9,517 bases of DNA from Halobacteriales archaeon (GTDB lineage: Archaea; Thermoplasmatota; SW-10-69-26; JACQPN01; JAIVGT01): positions 1 through 9,517 of the forward strand of contig JAIVGT010000206.1 of the NCBI GenBank assembly GCA_020201485.1, written 5' to 3'. Below are positions 1-7,153 of the stretch, piece after piece (positions within the stretch are counted from its first letter, which is position 1; the number at the start of each line of letters is the position of its first letter). Under the pieces are notes generated by a model that did no database searches, was not told where the DNA came from, and saw only the letters and a program-made list of their open reading frames with translations. A program made the translations under genes and the position numbers.

Positions 1-41
1 GGCCCCGCCCGCGCCTTGCCCCCGTCCCGCCCCTGCGTCCT

Positions 42-45
42 GGAG
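42..45 (+). promoter_or_regulatory. Shine-Dalgarno site of mcm
   Basis: GGAG lies five bases before the ATG at 51 and matches the anti-SD end of archaeal 16S rRNA. It is one of only two SD-like sites before a gene start here, and it favours ATG 51 over the in-frame ATG at 63. The 50 bases before the gene are GC-rich with no TATA-like element, so the operon promoter is probably further left or a gene is missing there. Confidence 0.5.
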
Positions 46-50
46 CTCCC

Positions 51-2177
51 ATGCAAGAGACGATGGTCCATCCCTCGGAGGAGGTGCTCATCCGCAACTG
101 GGAGGAGCTCCTGCGCAAGTACTACAAGGCGCGCCTCAACGAGGTCGCCATCGAGTACCCGGACACGCGCAGCCTCGTCGTGAGCTACTGGGACCTCGAC
201 CGTCACTCGCAGGGCTTGGCCGAGCACCTCCTGGAGTTCCCCACCGCCGTCCTCGCCGCCGCGCAGAAGGCCGTGCGCGCCATCGACACGCCGCTCCCCG
301 AGACGCCCCGCCTGCACGTGCGCGTCGACCACCTGCCGGAGCAGGCGCGCGTGGACATCCGCGAGCTGCGCTCGAAGAACCTCAACCGCCTCGTCGCCAT
401 CAAGGGCCTGGTGAAGCGCGCCAGCGACGTGCGTCCCCGCCTGGAGGACGCCATCTTCCGCTGCCTGCGCTGCAACGCCGCCATCAGCGAGCCGCAGGAC
501 GAGTTCAACACGATGAAGGAGCCGCTGCAGTGCTACGAGGACCAGGGCGGCTGCGGGCACAGCAGCGGCTTCAAGCTGCTGAGCGAGAAGAGCCGGTTCG
601 TGGACTCGCAGAAGCTCGAGGTCCAGGAGAGCCCGGAGAACCTGCGGGGCGGCGAGCAGCCGCAGCGCCTCGTCATGTTCGTCGAGGACGACCTGTGCGG
701 CCACGTCGCGCCCGGCGACCGCATCGTGGCGAACGGCGTCATCCGTGCCGTGCCGAAGAAGCAGGGAAACGCGAAGAGCAACGTCTTCGACATCCACCTC
801 CAGGTGGTGAGCGTCGAGGTCGAGACGAAGGCCTACCAGGACGTGGTCATCACCCCCGAGGACGAGGTCGAGATCGAGCGCCTGAGCAAGGACCCGACCA
901 TCTACGACACGCTCGTGCGCAGCGTCGCCCCGACCATCTACGGCATGGAGATGGAGAAGGAGGCGCTCATCCTCAGCCTGTTCGGCGGCGTGGAGAAGCG
1001 CATGAACGACGGCTCCCGCCTGCGCGGCGACATCCACATCCTCATGGTCGGCGACCCGGGCGTGGCGAAGTCGCAGCTCCTGCGCTACGCGGCGCGCATC
1101 AGCCCGCGCGGCATCTACACGAGCGGCAAGAGCAGCAGCAGCGCCGGCCTGACCGCGGCCGCGGTGCGGGACGAGATCGAGGGCCGTTGGACCTTGGAAG
1201 CAGGAGCGATGGTGCTCGCCGACCGCGGCCTGTGCTGCATCGACGAGATCGACAAGATGACCGAGGAGGACCGGAGCGCGATGCACGAGGCCCTGGAGCA
1301 GGGCACGGTCAGCATCGCCAAGGCCGGCATCACGGCCAGCCTGAACAGCCGGTGCAGCGTCCTGGGCGCGGCGAACCCGAAGGACGGGCGCTTCGACACG
1401 AAGTACGGCAGCATCGCCGAGCAGATCGACATGCCCCCCGCGTTGCTCAGCCGCTTCGACGTCATCTTCCCCATGACGGACAAGCCGAACGCGGAGAAGG
1501 ACGCCGCGTTGGCCACGCACATCCTCGGCGTGCACCGCGCCGGCGAGATCCGCGAGTACCGCGGCAAGCACGGCGACCAAGGCCTGTACACCGCGACCGA
1601 CGAGGAGGCGGCCATGGTCGTGGTCCAGCCCCCCGTGGACCCCAAGCTCCTGCGCAAGTACGTGGCCTACGCGCGGAACAACTGCTACCCCGTCCTCACC
1701 GCGGATGCCCAGGCGCGCATCCGCAACTACTACGTCGACCTGCGCAAGCAGGCAGGCGGCGAGGACGGCAGCGGCCCCATCCCCCTCACGCCGCGCCAGC
1801 TCGAGGCCTTGGTCCGCCTCACCGAGGCGAGCGCCAAGGTCCGCCTCAGCAACGAGGCGGCCATGCCGGATGTCGAGCGCGCGCTGCGCGTGGTCGAGTA
1901 CTACCTGCGCAAGGTGGCCGGTGACGAGCAGGGCCTGTTCGACATCGACAAGATCGCGAGCGGCGTCGGGCACAGCCAACGCGACCGCATCCACCGCATC
2001 GTCATCATCGTGGACGACATGTCGCGCGGGAACGACGAGGGCGCGCACGTGGACGACATCCTGGCGAAGGCCCGGACGCAAGGCATCTCCGACGAGGACG
2101 CCCGGCAGGTCCTGGAGCGCTTGGCGCACGACGGGCGGCTGTTCTGCCCGCGGCCGGGGCGGTACCGGAAGGCGTGA
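51..2177 (+). CDS. mcm: Replicative DNA helicase MCM
   Basis: This is the archaeal replicative helicase, a hexameric AAA+ ATPase that unwinds DNA ahead of the fork. Residues 1-270 form the N-terminal domain with a zinc-binding quartet (C138, C141, C161, C168) and OB-fold strands. The AAA+ core follows: Walker A GDPGVAKS at 334-341, Walker B CCIDEID at 395-401 (D398/E399), sensor 1 N442, arginine finger in LLSRFD (R468), and sensor 2 in TPRQLE (R582). Residues from about 640 to 708 form a C-terminal winged helix. All catalytic residues are present. The length of 708 aa is normal to slightly long for archaeal MCM, and there is no intein, a common insertion in this family. The start at 51 is supported by the GGAG site. 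The gene leads a same-strand run with DUF424, nmd3 and a secreted protein. Confidence 0.98.
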   Translation: MQETMVHPSEEVLIRNWEELLRKYYKARLNEVAIEYPDTRSLVVSYWDLDRHSQGLAEHLLEFPTAVLAAAQKAVRAIDTPLPETPRLHVRVDHLPEQARVDIRELRSKNLNRLVAIKGLVKRASDVRPRLEDAIFRCLRCNAAISEPQDEFNTMKEPLQCYEDQGGCGHSSGFKLLSEKSRFVDSQKLEVQESPENLRGGEQPQRLVMFVEDDLCGHVAPGDRIVANGVIRAVPKKQGNAKSNVFDIHLQVVSVEVETKAYQDVVITPEDEVEIERLSKDPTIYDTLVRSVAPTIYGMEMEKEALILSLFGGVEKRMNDGSRLRGDIHILMVGDPGVAKSQLLRYAARISPRGIYTSGKSSSSAGLTAAAVRDEIEGRWTLEAGAMVLADRGLCCIDEIDKMTEEDRSAMHEALEQGTVSIAKAGITASLNSRCSVLGAANPKDGRFDTKYGSIAEQIDMPPALLSRFDVIFPMTDKPNAEKDAALATHILGVHRAGEIREYRGKHGDQGLYTATDEEAAMVVVQPPVDPKLLRKYVAYARNNCYPVLTADAQARIRNYYVDLRKQAGGEDGSGPIPLTPRQLEALVRLTEASAKVRLSNEAAMPDVERALRVVEYYLRKVAGDEQGLFDIDKIASGVGHSQRDRIHRIVIIVDDMSRGNDEGAHVDDILAKARTQGISDEDARQVLERLAHDGRLFCPRPGRYRKA

Positions 2178-2222
2178 GGGGGCAAACCTTCATGTCGAGG
2201 TCCGCCTAAGCCCCGCCGTCCC

Positions 2223-2516
2223 ATGATCCGGTGCAAGGTCTACCGCCAAGGCCGGGAGGTCGTCGTGGCAGCGTGCGACCAGGACCTCGTCGGCCAGGAA
2301 CTGCGTGACGGCAAGCTGCGCCTCAAGGTGACCGAGGCCTTCTACGGGACGGACAGCGTCAGCTCGCAGGACCTCGTGCAGCAGCTCCGGGTCTGCACCA
2401 TCGCCAACCTCGTCGGGCACCGCGTCGTCGCCCTGGCCATGGAGCAAGGCCTCATCGCGGAGTCGAACGTGCTCTGGATCGGGGGCGTGCCGCACGCCCA
2501 GCTGGCCACCCTATGA
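2223..2516 (+). CDS. DUF424 family protein
   Basis: This is a small conserved archaeal protein of 97 aa whose biochemical role is unknown to me. I recognise it by the family pattern: an N-terminal strand IRCKVYRQGREVVVAACDQD, then VTEAFYGTD, the helix TIANLVGHRVVALAMEQGLI, and the C-terminal signature WIGGVPHAQL. The length is usual for the family. It has no membrane segment and no cysteine cluster, so it is probably cytoplasmic. The gene starts 45 bp after mcm and ends by overlapping nmd3 (ATGA, 2513-2516), which implies translational coupling. Sitting between mcm and nmd3 suggests a role near translation or ribosome assembly, but this is inference from context only. There is no in-frame start further upstream in the gap and no close SD site. 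Confidence 0.9.
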   Translation: MIRCKVYRQGREVVVAACDQDLVGQELRDGKLRLKVTEAFYGTDSVSSQDLVQQLRVCTIANLVGHRVVALAMEQGLIAESNVLWIGGVPHAQLATL

Positions 2517-3574
2517 ACGCGCCCTCGGTCGCGCCCCTGTTCTGCGTGCGCTGCGGCCAGGCCCCACCCGTGCAGGGCGCGGTGTGCGCGCCGTGCTACC
2601 TCGCCACGCACACGCCGGCGCGCGTGCCGGCCATCGTTCGGCTCGAGGTGTGCGCGCACTGCGGGGCGCGGCACCGCAGGGGCTCGTGGGGCGGCCCGTT
2701 GGCCAGCCTCCGACCCGCCATCGAGGACGAGGTGCGCCAGGCGGTCGAGGTCGCGCCCGACGTCGGCTCCTGGGCCTTTCGCCTGGAGGGCGGGGAGCAC
2801 GACCCGACGAACTTCGAGTACGACGTCGTCGTCACGGGCAAGGCCGGGCACGTGCCCTTCGAGACGCGCACGCCCATCGTCGTCCACATCCAGCGCTCGA
2901 CGTGCACCCGCTGCGGCCGGCGCGCGGGCGGGTACTACGAGAGCATCCTCCAGCTCCGCGCCCAAGGGCGCACGCTCGCCCCGGAGGAGGTCGAGCGATG
3001 CGGCGTGGTCATCGACCGCGTCCTGGCCCAACTGCACGCCTCGGGCGACCTCGACAGCTTCCTCGTCAAGGGCGAGACGGTGAAAGGCGGCTTCGACTTC
3101 TACCTCGGCACGGTCCACGCCGGCCGCTCCATCGGCCGCGCCCTGCAGCACGAGGCCGGGGCGGTGCTGCGCGAGACGGCCAGCCTGGTCGGGCGGAGCA
3201 AGGACGGCATCGACCTGTACCGCGTGACCATCAGCGTCAAGCTGCCGCACGCGCGCGTCGGCGGCTTCGTCGGCGTGGGCGACGTGCTCCATCAGGTCCT
3301 GGCCATGGGCCCGCGCGACGCGAAGCTGCTCGACCTCGGCAGCCATCGCCGCGTCACGGTCCCGCGGGCGACGCTCGATGACGAACCGGCCTTGGACCCC
3401 GGGGCCGCGCGCGACGCGGTCGTGGTCAGCGAATCCGCGGGCGAGCTGCAGCTGCTGGACCCGGACACGCTGCGCACGGTCGACGTCGTGAAGCCGGCCG
3501 GCTTCGCCGCCGGGGGGCCGGGTGTGCGGGTCGTGCGCTGGTCCGACCGGCTGTGGCTCCTGCCGACAGGATGA
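2513..3574 (+). CDS. NMD3 family protein (60S export factor homologue)
   Basis: This is an archaeal homologue of eukaryotic NMD3, the adaptor that binds pre-60S subunits at the tRNA sites and mediates nuclear export. Archaea have no nucleus, so a role in large-subunit maturation or quality control is inferred. Two Cys4 zinc sites are visible: C11, C14, C25, C28 and C47, C50, C131, C134. The NMD3 signatures GGFDFYLGT (192-200) and GRSKDGIDLYRVTISVKLP (227-245) follow, then a beta-rich C-terminal part. At 353 aa it has the archaeal length and lacks the longer C-terminal extension of the eukaryotic protein that carries the export signals. Its ATG overlaps the DUF424 stop by four bases and no SD site is visible, so translation is probably coupled. 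Confidence 0.93.
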   Translation: MNAPSVAPLFCVRCGQAPPVQGAVCAPCYLATHTPARVPAIVRLEVCAHCGARHRRGSWGGPLASLRPAIEDEVRQAVEVAPDVGSWAFRLEGGEHDPTNFEYDVVVTGKAGHVPFETRTPIVVHIQRSTCTRCGRRAGGYYESILQLRAQGRTLAPEEVERCGVVIDRVLAQLHASGDLDSFLVKGETVKGGFDFYLGTVHAGRSIGRALQHEAGAVLRETASLVGRSKDGIDLYRVTISVKLPHARVGGFVGVGDVLHQVLAMGPRDAKLLDLGSHRRVTVPRATLDDEPALDPGAARDAVVVSESAGELQLLDPDTLRTVDVVKPAGFAAGGPGVRVVRWSDRLWLLPTG

Positions 3575-3599
3575 TGCCGGGGCGCGGCGTTCCCCTGCC

Positions 3600-4205
3600 G
3601 TGGAGCGGCTCGATGGCATCGTCGCGGGCGTGGGCGTCCTCATCGTCCTCCTCGCGCTCGGCGGGGCCGTCAGCTCCGGGCCGGCGGGCGCGGCCGACTT
3701 CCACATCGCCTTCCCCGAGCAGCGCCTCGCCCTGCCCGACGCGACGGGCAGCATCACCGGCGAGGGCACGCTCGACCTGCGCTTCCCCGTGAACGTCACG
3801 AACCTGACGCGCGTCGAGGTCCAGCTCCAGGCCGTGGGCCAGGGCCCGCGCGTCGCGCCCGACGACGTCACCGCCACGCTCCGGGGGCCCGACGGGCGCA
3901 GCATCCAAGCCCAGGGAGGCATCGCCGGCCCCGGGACCGGCGGCGAGGCCGCGGCGCTGGAGCTGCGCCTGCCGACCGGCAGCGCCCCGGCCGAGCGCGA
4001 CATCCGTGCCGCCAGCGCGGGCGCTGCGCTCGCCCAGGCCGGCAGCCTGGCTTCGGCGAACGGAACCGGCACATGGACCCTGAGCATCGGCGTGCAGAGC
4101 CAGCAGGGCCTGGGCGCGGCGCACAACGAGGCCCACGCCGTCACCGCGCGCATCGCGGCCTTCGCCTTCCGGGCCGTGGTGCAGCCCGGCGCGCCGGCCC
4201 GTTAG
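3600..4205 (+). CDS. Secreted or membrane-anchored protein of unknown function
   Basis: I do not recognise a named family. From GTG 3600 the product is 201 aa. It opens with a short N-terminus (MERLDG) and a hydrophobic segment at about 7-24 (IVAGVGVLIVLLALGGAV), a signal anchor or signal peptide. The rest is predicted outside the cell and looks beta-rich, with runs such as TLDLRFPVNVTNLTRVEVQL and TGTWTLSIGVQS. N-glycosylation sequons occur at N65, N68 and N154. The only upstream in-frame ATG (3522) lies inside nmd3 and would place a polar Cys-rich stretch before the membrane segment, so I prefer the GTG 25 bp after nmd3. The stop overlaps the stop of the convergent hydrolase gene by four bases. 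Operon membership is inferred from spacing. A secreted partner for mcm and nmd3 is unexpected. Confidence 0.75.
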   Translation: MERLDGIVAGVGVLIVLLALGGAVSSGPAGAADFHIAFPEQRLALPDATGSITGEGTLDLRFPVNVTNLTRVEVQLQAVGQGPRVAPDDVTATLRGPDGRSIQAQGGIAGPGTGGEAAALELRLPTGSAPAERDIRAASAGAALAQAGSLASANGTGTWTLSIGVQSQQGLGAAHNEAHAVTARIAAFAFRAVVQPGAPAR

Positions 4206-5050
4206 AGCGCGACGTCGATGCCGTAGACGCGCTTCGGGTTCGCGCTGTGCACCTGCCAGCACTGCTCCTCGGTCAGCAGGCCCTTCGCGAGGAGGTCCAG
4301 GGTGCGCCGCGGCACGGTCTTCGGGCCCAGCACCGCGCCCGGCCGCTCCGGCTCGTCGACGTAGTCCGTCTCGAGGAGGAAGCGCGTTCCCTGGCGGGCT
4401 GCGACCTCGGCGCTGTCGGCGCTGGCGATGATGCTCGGGAACAGGCCGTGGTTCTCCGGGCCGACGATGGGCGGGCTGTAGTGCTTCACCGCCTGGTCGA
4501 GCCCGAGCCCGGCGGCGCGCGCCCGGGCCGCGAGGTCGGCGAACACGTCGGGGGTCGCGCTCTCCGTGTGCAGGATGGCGGCCACCCGCGCGTCGCGGCA
4601 CAGCTCGAGCGCGCGCTGGAGGAGCGCGTTCGCGCGCTCCCAGACCTCGGCCTCCACCGGGTAGTGCGGCCGGCCCACCTCGCCCAGCGCGATGCAGCGC
4701 CCGGCGCGCGCGTGCCCCGCGGCCAGCTCCAGGCCCTGCTCGTAGATGCGCGCCGCCTCGTCGAGGGCCAGGCCGGCTTTCAGCATCTCCGTGAGCTCCG
4801 CCGGGTGGGGGGCGAGCGCGACGTGCACGACCGCGCCCGCGGCGCGCGCGACGTCGGCCAGCTGCATCGTCCGCTCGAAGGCGAGGCGCGTCCGCTCCAG
4901 GCTGCCCGGCGGCAGGTCGCGGTACGGCTTGTGCACCAGGGTGAGGTGCGTGCCTCCCGCGCGCAGGAACTCCTTCACCGCCTCCGCGCCGCGGCCCCGC
5001 GGGTCGAGGTGGAAGTGGTTGTCGAGGATGGGGAAGCGCGGCCCGGGCAC
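4202..5050 (-). CDS. TatD-like metal-dependent hydrolase (TIM barrel)
   Basis: This is a 282-aa protein of the amidohydrolase/TatD superfamily, resembling the archaeal predicted metal-dependent hydrolases of COG1099. The metal-site residues expected for TatD-type enzymes are present: HFH (H12, H14), E124 in ALGEVG, H161 in ILHTES, H190 in VKHYSPP, and D229 in LLETDY. An additional APHPAEL motif occurs near 80-86. TatD proteins are metal-dependent nucleases or phosphoesterases; the substrate here cannot be read from sequence. It has no signal peptide and is probably cytosolic. The start is a GTG at 5050, placing the HxH motif 11 residues in, as usual for the family. No in-frame start occurs in the ten codons before it. 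It converges on the secreted-protein gene and is divergent from the VOC gene. Confidence 0.88.
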   Translation of the reverse strand: MPGPRFPILDNHFHLDPRGRGAEAVKEFLRAGGTHLTLVHKPYRDLPPGSLERTRLAFERTMQLADVARAAGAVVHVALAPHPAELTEMLKAGLALDEAARIYEQGLELAAGHARAGRCIALGEVGRPHYPVEAEVWERANALLQRALELCRDARVAAILHTESATPDVFADLAARARAAGLGLDQAVKHYSPPIVGPENHGLFPSIIASADSAEVAARQGTRFLLETDYVDEPERPGAVLGPKTVPRRTLDLLAKGLLTEEQCWQVHSANPKRVYGIDVAL

Positions 5051-5124
5051 GGGCCGGCAAGCGCCCGCCGCCCCAAGACGGTTGCGACGGGAAGCCTCAT
5101 CTCCGCCGCCCGCGATGCGCGTGC
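5051..5124. other. Divergent intergenic gap between hydrolase and VOC genes
   Basis: This 74-bp gap must hold the 5' signals of both divergent genes. It is GC-rich and contains no convincing TATA-like element or SD site for either. The nearest resemblance is a minus-strand AGGCTTCCC at about 5090-5098, which is weak. Both genes may use degenerate promoters or leaderless transcripts. Confidence 0.35.
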
Positions 5125-5598
5125 ATGCCCGCGAGCACCAGCGTGTTCCTGAACGTGCGGGACATCGGCAAGAGCATCGAGTTCTACTGCGCGCTCGGCT
5201 TCCGCGTGGACGCGGAGCACCCGGGCGAGGGCGGGAAGCTCGCCTACGCCGACCTGAGCTACCAGGGCGCGGAGCTCGGGCTGGGCAGCATCGCGAGCAA
5301 CGACGACCGGGAATACCGCTCCTGGGTGAGCACGCCCCTCGGCGCCGGCGTCATCCTCACCTTCAGCGTCCCGGACGTGGAGGAGGTCCACGCCCGCGCC
5401 GGAGCCATGCGCGCCACCATCGAGGCTCCGTTGGGCGACCGGAGCTACGGCCGCGCGTTCAACCTCAACGACCCCGACGGCTACGTCGTGTGCTTCATCA
5501 CGGAGCCGAAGCGGGGCAGGGCGCGCAAGCCGGCGAAGGCCGCGCACCCGAAGGCCCGGCGCGCGCGGAAGGGCACGCAGCCCCGCCGGCGACGATGA
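5125..5598 (+). CDS. VOC/glyoxalase-fold protein with basic C-terminal tail
   Basis: Residues 1-127 form a vicinal-oxygen-chelate (glyoxalase/bleomycin-resistance) fold with two beta-alpha-beta-beta-beta modules. The first is marked by VFLNVRDIGKSIEFYCALGF (7-26) and the second by ILTFSVPDVEEVHARA (77-92) and NDPDGYVVCFI (115-125). At the usual metal-ligand positions I read S6, I77 and C123 instead of His/Gln, His and Glu, with only E50 kept. A metal-independent, binding-type role as in bleomycin-resistance proteins is therefore more likely than an enzymatic one. Residues 128-157 are an extra tail with 15 Lys/Arg and no acidic residue, ending in RRRR. The tail may bind nucleic acid or be disordered. 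ATG 5125 fits the domain start. The stop lies one base from the convergent lipoprotein stop. The ligand is unknown. Confidence 0.85.
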   Translation: MPASTSVFLNVRDIGKSIEFYCALGFRVDAEHPGEGGKLAYADLSYQGAELGLGSIASNDDREYRSWVSTPLGAGVILTFSVPDVEEVHARAGAMRATIEAPLGDRSYGRAFNLNDPDGYVVCFITEPKRGRARKPAKAAHPKARRARKGTQPRRRR

Positions 5599-5599
5599 G

Positions 5600-6556
5600 T
5601 CAGCGCAGCGCGAGCACGCTGAGCATCGAGTTCGGTCGGCCCTGCTCCGCCGCCACGAACAGCCACGCCGCGTCGGCGCTGTAGGCGATGCCCTCCATCT
5701 GCCGTGCGCCCTCGGCCGGGACCGGCAAGGATGAAGGCGAGGCCTGGAGCGCATCCGCCCACGTCTGGTTGGCCGCGCGGTCCCAGCGCAGGACTTCGCG
5801 GTACGTGAGGAGCGCGAGCTGCCGGCCGTCGGGGCGCAGGTCCATGGCCGTGACGGCCCCGCCGCTGCCCGCGCCGAACAGGCCCGGCGCGTCCGCATGG
5901 ATGCCCGGGATACGGGCGCGGAACCGCATCGTGGCCGCGCCGTCCCGGAGCGCGGCGCTCAGCGGGACGCTGTAGAGCGATTGGTCCGGCCCGGCCCCGC
6001 CGCTGCTGGCGAGGGCGCCGCCCTTGGACACGATGAGCACCTCGTCGGCCGCGGCATCGACGGCGACGCTCTCGGCGTTGAACGGCTGATCGGGGTAGCG
6101 CAGGCTCACGCCGCGCACGTCCCGAGCGTCGAGCGTGATGCGCGCCCGGGCCGCGTCGAGGCCGGGCTCCGGGAGGACGAAGAGCGTCACGCTGCCCCGC
6201 GCGAGGGCGTTGTTGCCGATGTCCCCGACGAGCAGGTAGGACGTGTTGTCCCGCGCGAACGAAGCCATGTCCTCCCAGTCCACGTTCGGCACCGGCAGGC
6301 GCACGGAGCCGAGGTGCCGGCCGAAAGCATCGGTCGCGTACAGGACGGGCGCGTTGCCGCTGTCGTCCTGCACCCACAGCAGGCACGGCTCGCGGAGCGA
6401 CCGGGCGAGGCCGCTGGCCTCCTCGATGTCCGGGAAGGCGAACGCGTGCGTCGCCGGCGCGGTCGGGCACGCGGGCGGCAGGTCCCCGAGCGGCGGCTCC
6501 GGGGCGGCGCAGCCGCTGAGCAGCGCTGCGAGCACCGCGAGAGCGGCGCGCCTCAC
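5600..6556 (-). CDS. Predicted lipoprotein with beta-propeller-like domain
   Basis: From GTG 6556 the product is 318 aa. It opens with a lipoprotein signal peptide, MRRAALAVLAALLSGC, with the lipobox LSGC giving lipidated C16. The mature part resembles secreted beta-propeller-like proteins often annotated as hypothetical or esterase-like. Recognisable pieces are EASGL (46-50), WVQDDSGNAPVLYATDAFG (61-79), DWEDM (93-97), GDIGNNALAR (111-120), RYPDQPFNAESVAVD (153-167) and QMEGIAYSADAAWLFVAAE (287-304). I cannot assign an activity; it probably acts on the outer face of the cell membrane. The reading frame stays open upstream to 6916 inside tbp, but only the GTG gives a signal peptide, and it overlaps the tbp stop as GTGA. 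That implies co-transcription and coupled translation with tbp. No SD site lies close by. Confidence 0.82.
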   Translation of the reverse strand: MRRAALAVLAALLSGCAAPEPPLGDLPPACPTAPATHAFAFPDIEEASGLARSLREPCLLWVQDDSGNAPVLYATDAFGRHLGSVRLPVPNVDWEDMASFARDNTSYLLVGDIGNNALARGSVTLFVLPEPGLDAARARITLDARDVRGVSLRYPDQPFNAESVAVDAAADEVLIVSKGGALASSGGAGPDQSLYSVPLSAALRDGAATMRFRARIPGIHADAPGLFGAGSGGAVTAMDLRPDGRQLALLTYREVLRWDRAANQTWADALQASPSSLPVPAEGARQMEGIAYSADAAWLFVAAEQGRPNSMLSVLALR

Positions 6557-7098
6557 AGCAGGCCGAGGGCCTTCAGCTCCTCGGTGATGCGGTCCACGGC
6601 CTGGCTCGCGTCCTCCGGGCGGCGCGCGCCGGTGCACACGAGCTTGCCGCTGCCGAACAGCAGCACGACCACCTTCGGGGAGTCGAGGCGGTACACGAGG
6701 CCGGGGAACTGCTCCGGCTCGTACTCGACCTTCTCCAGGCCGAGGCCGATGGCGATGGCGTTGAGGTTCAGCTCCGCGCCCAGGTCGCTCGAGGCGACGA
6801 TGTTCTGCACCGTGATCTCCGGGCTGCGGTTGACCTTGATGCCGCTCGCCTCGATCTTCTGCGTGACGATGTCGACCGCCTTGTGCACGGCCTCGATGCT
6901 CTTCGCGCCCGTGCACACGACCTTGCCGCTGCGGAACAGCAGGGCGGCGGTCTTGGGGTCCTTCAAGCGGCAGACGAGGCCGGGGAACTGCTCCGGCTCG
7001 TACTCCGCGTTGTCGAGGGCCAGTGCGATGCTCTGGAGGTCGAGCTCCGTGCCCAGGCTCGTGGACGCGACCACGTTCTCGATCTTGATCGTCGCCAT
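6553..7098 (-). CDS. tbp: TATA-binding protein (TBP)
   Basis: This is the archaeal general transcription factor that binds and bends the TATA box and recruits TFB and RNA polymerase. At 181 aa it is the standard two-repeat saddle. Repeat 1 (about 1-91) and repeat 2 (about 92-181) share NIVAS/NVVAS, YEPEQFPGLV (33-42 and 126-135), LLF.SGK and VCTGA. The paired phenylalanines that wedge into DNA are present (F38/F55 and F129/F148). There is no acidic C-terminal tail. I chose ATG 7098 because the protein then begins MATIKIENVVAS, the typical start, and because the TATA box at 7162-7169 predicts transcription from near 7139, which excludes the in-frame GTG at 7140. It overlaps the downstream lipoprotein start by four bases. 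Confidence 0.97.
   Translation of the reverse strand: MATIKIENVVASTSLGTELDLQSIALALDNAEYEPEQFPGLVCRLKDPKTAALLFRSGKVVCTGAKSIEAVHKAVDIVTQKIEASGIKVNRSPEITVQNIVASSDLGAELNLNAIAIGLGLEKVEYEPEQFPGLVYRLDSPKVVVLLFGSGKLVCTGARRPEDASQAVDRITEELKALGLL
6695..6726. repeat. 32-bp perfect direct repeat inside tbp, copy in repeat 2
   Basis: Thirty-two bases are identical to 6974-7005, exactly 279 bp (93 codons) away. They encode EYEPEQFPGLV in the second TBP repeat. It is an internal gene repeat reflecting the duplicated protein, not a mobile element. Confidence 0.9.
6974..7005. repeat. 32-bp perfect direct repeat inside tbp, copy in repeat 1
   Basis: This is the partner of 6695-6726 and encodes the same peptide in the first TBP repeat. 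A second homologous pair with the same 279-bp offset (starting at 6632 and 6911) has two mismatches over about 32 bases. Confidence 0.9.
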
Positions 7099-7106
7099 GG
7101 GAGATG

Positions 7107-7110
7107 CACC
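7107..7110 (-). promoter_or_regulatory. Possible Shine-Dalgarno site of tbp
   Basis: On the minus strand GGTG lies eight bases before ATG 7098 and matches part of the archaeal SD consensus GGAGGTGAT. It is short, so the support is modest, but it agrees with a leadered tbp transcript starting near 7139. Confidence 0.4.
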
Positions 7111-7153
7111 GCGCGCCGCGTCCCGCGTCGGGGTCGGCACGTGGCTAGCAGCC

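Noticed and set aside
530..1924. 464-codon plus-strand frame inside mcm
   Set aside because: Shifted frame of the MCM gene, Arg/Gly/Pro-rich, with no independent start signal.
3522..3599. Start of the secreted protein at ATG 3522 inside nmd3
   Set aside because: It would overlap nmd3 by about 50 bp and put a Cys-rich polar stretch before the signal anchor. The GTG at 3600 gives a normal signal.
2342..4153. 603-codon minus-strand open frame opposite DUF424, nmd3 and the secreted-protein gene
   Set aside because: It is antisense to three well-supported genes, has Arg/Ala-rich low-complexity composition and no recognisable domain. Long antisense frames are expected at this GC content.
3426..5060. 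544-codon minus-strand open frame in another phase across the hydrolase gene
   Set aside because: It is dominated by Arg, Gly, Pro and Ala with no motif, and overlaps the TatD-like gene that has clear metal-site residues.
7099..7140. N-terminal extension of TBP from GTG 7140
   Set aside because: The TATA box predicts transcription from about 7139, so this codon would not be in the mRNA, and TBPs normally begin just before the IENVVAS segment.
7143..7153. Short inverted repeat GGCT-AGC-AGCC near the predicted tbp transcription start
   Set aside because: A 4-bp stem with a 3-base loop is too small to support a terminator or operator claim.
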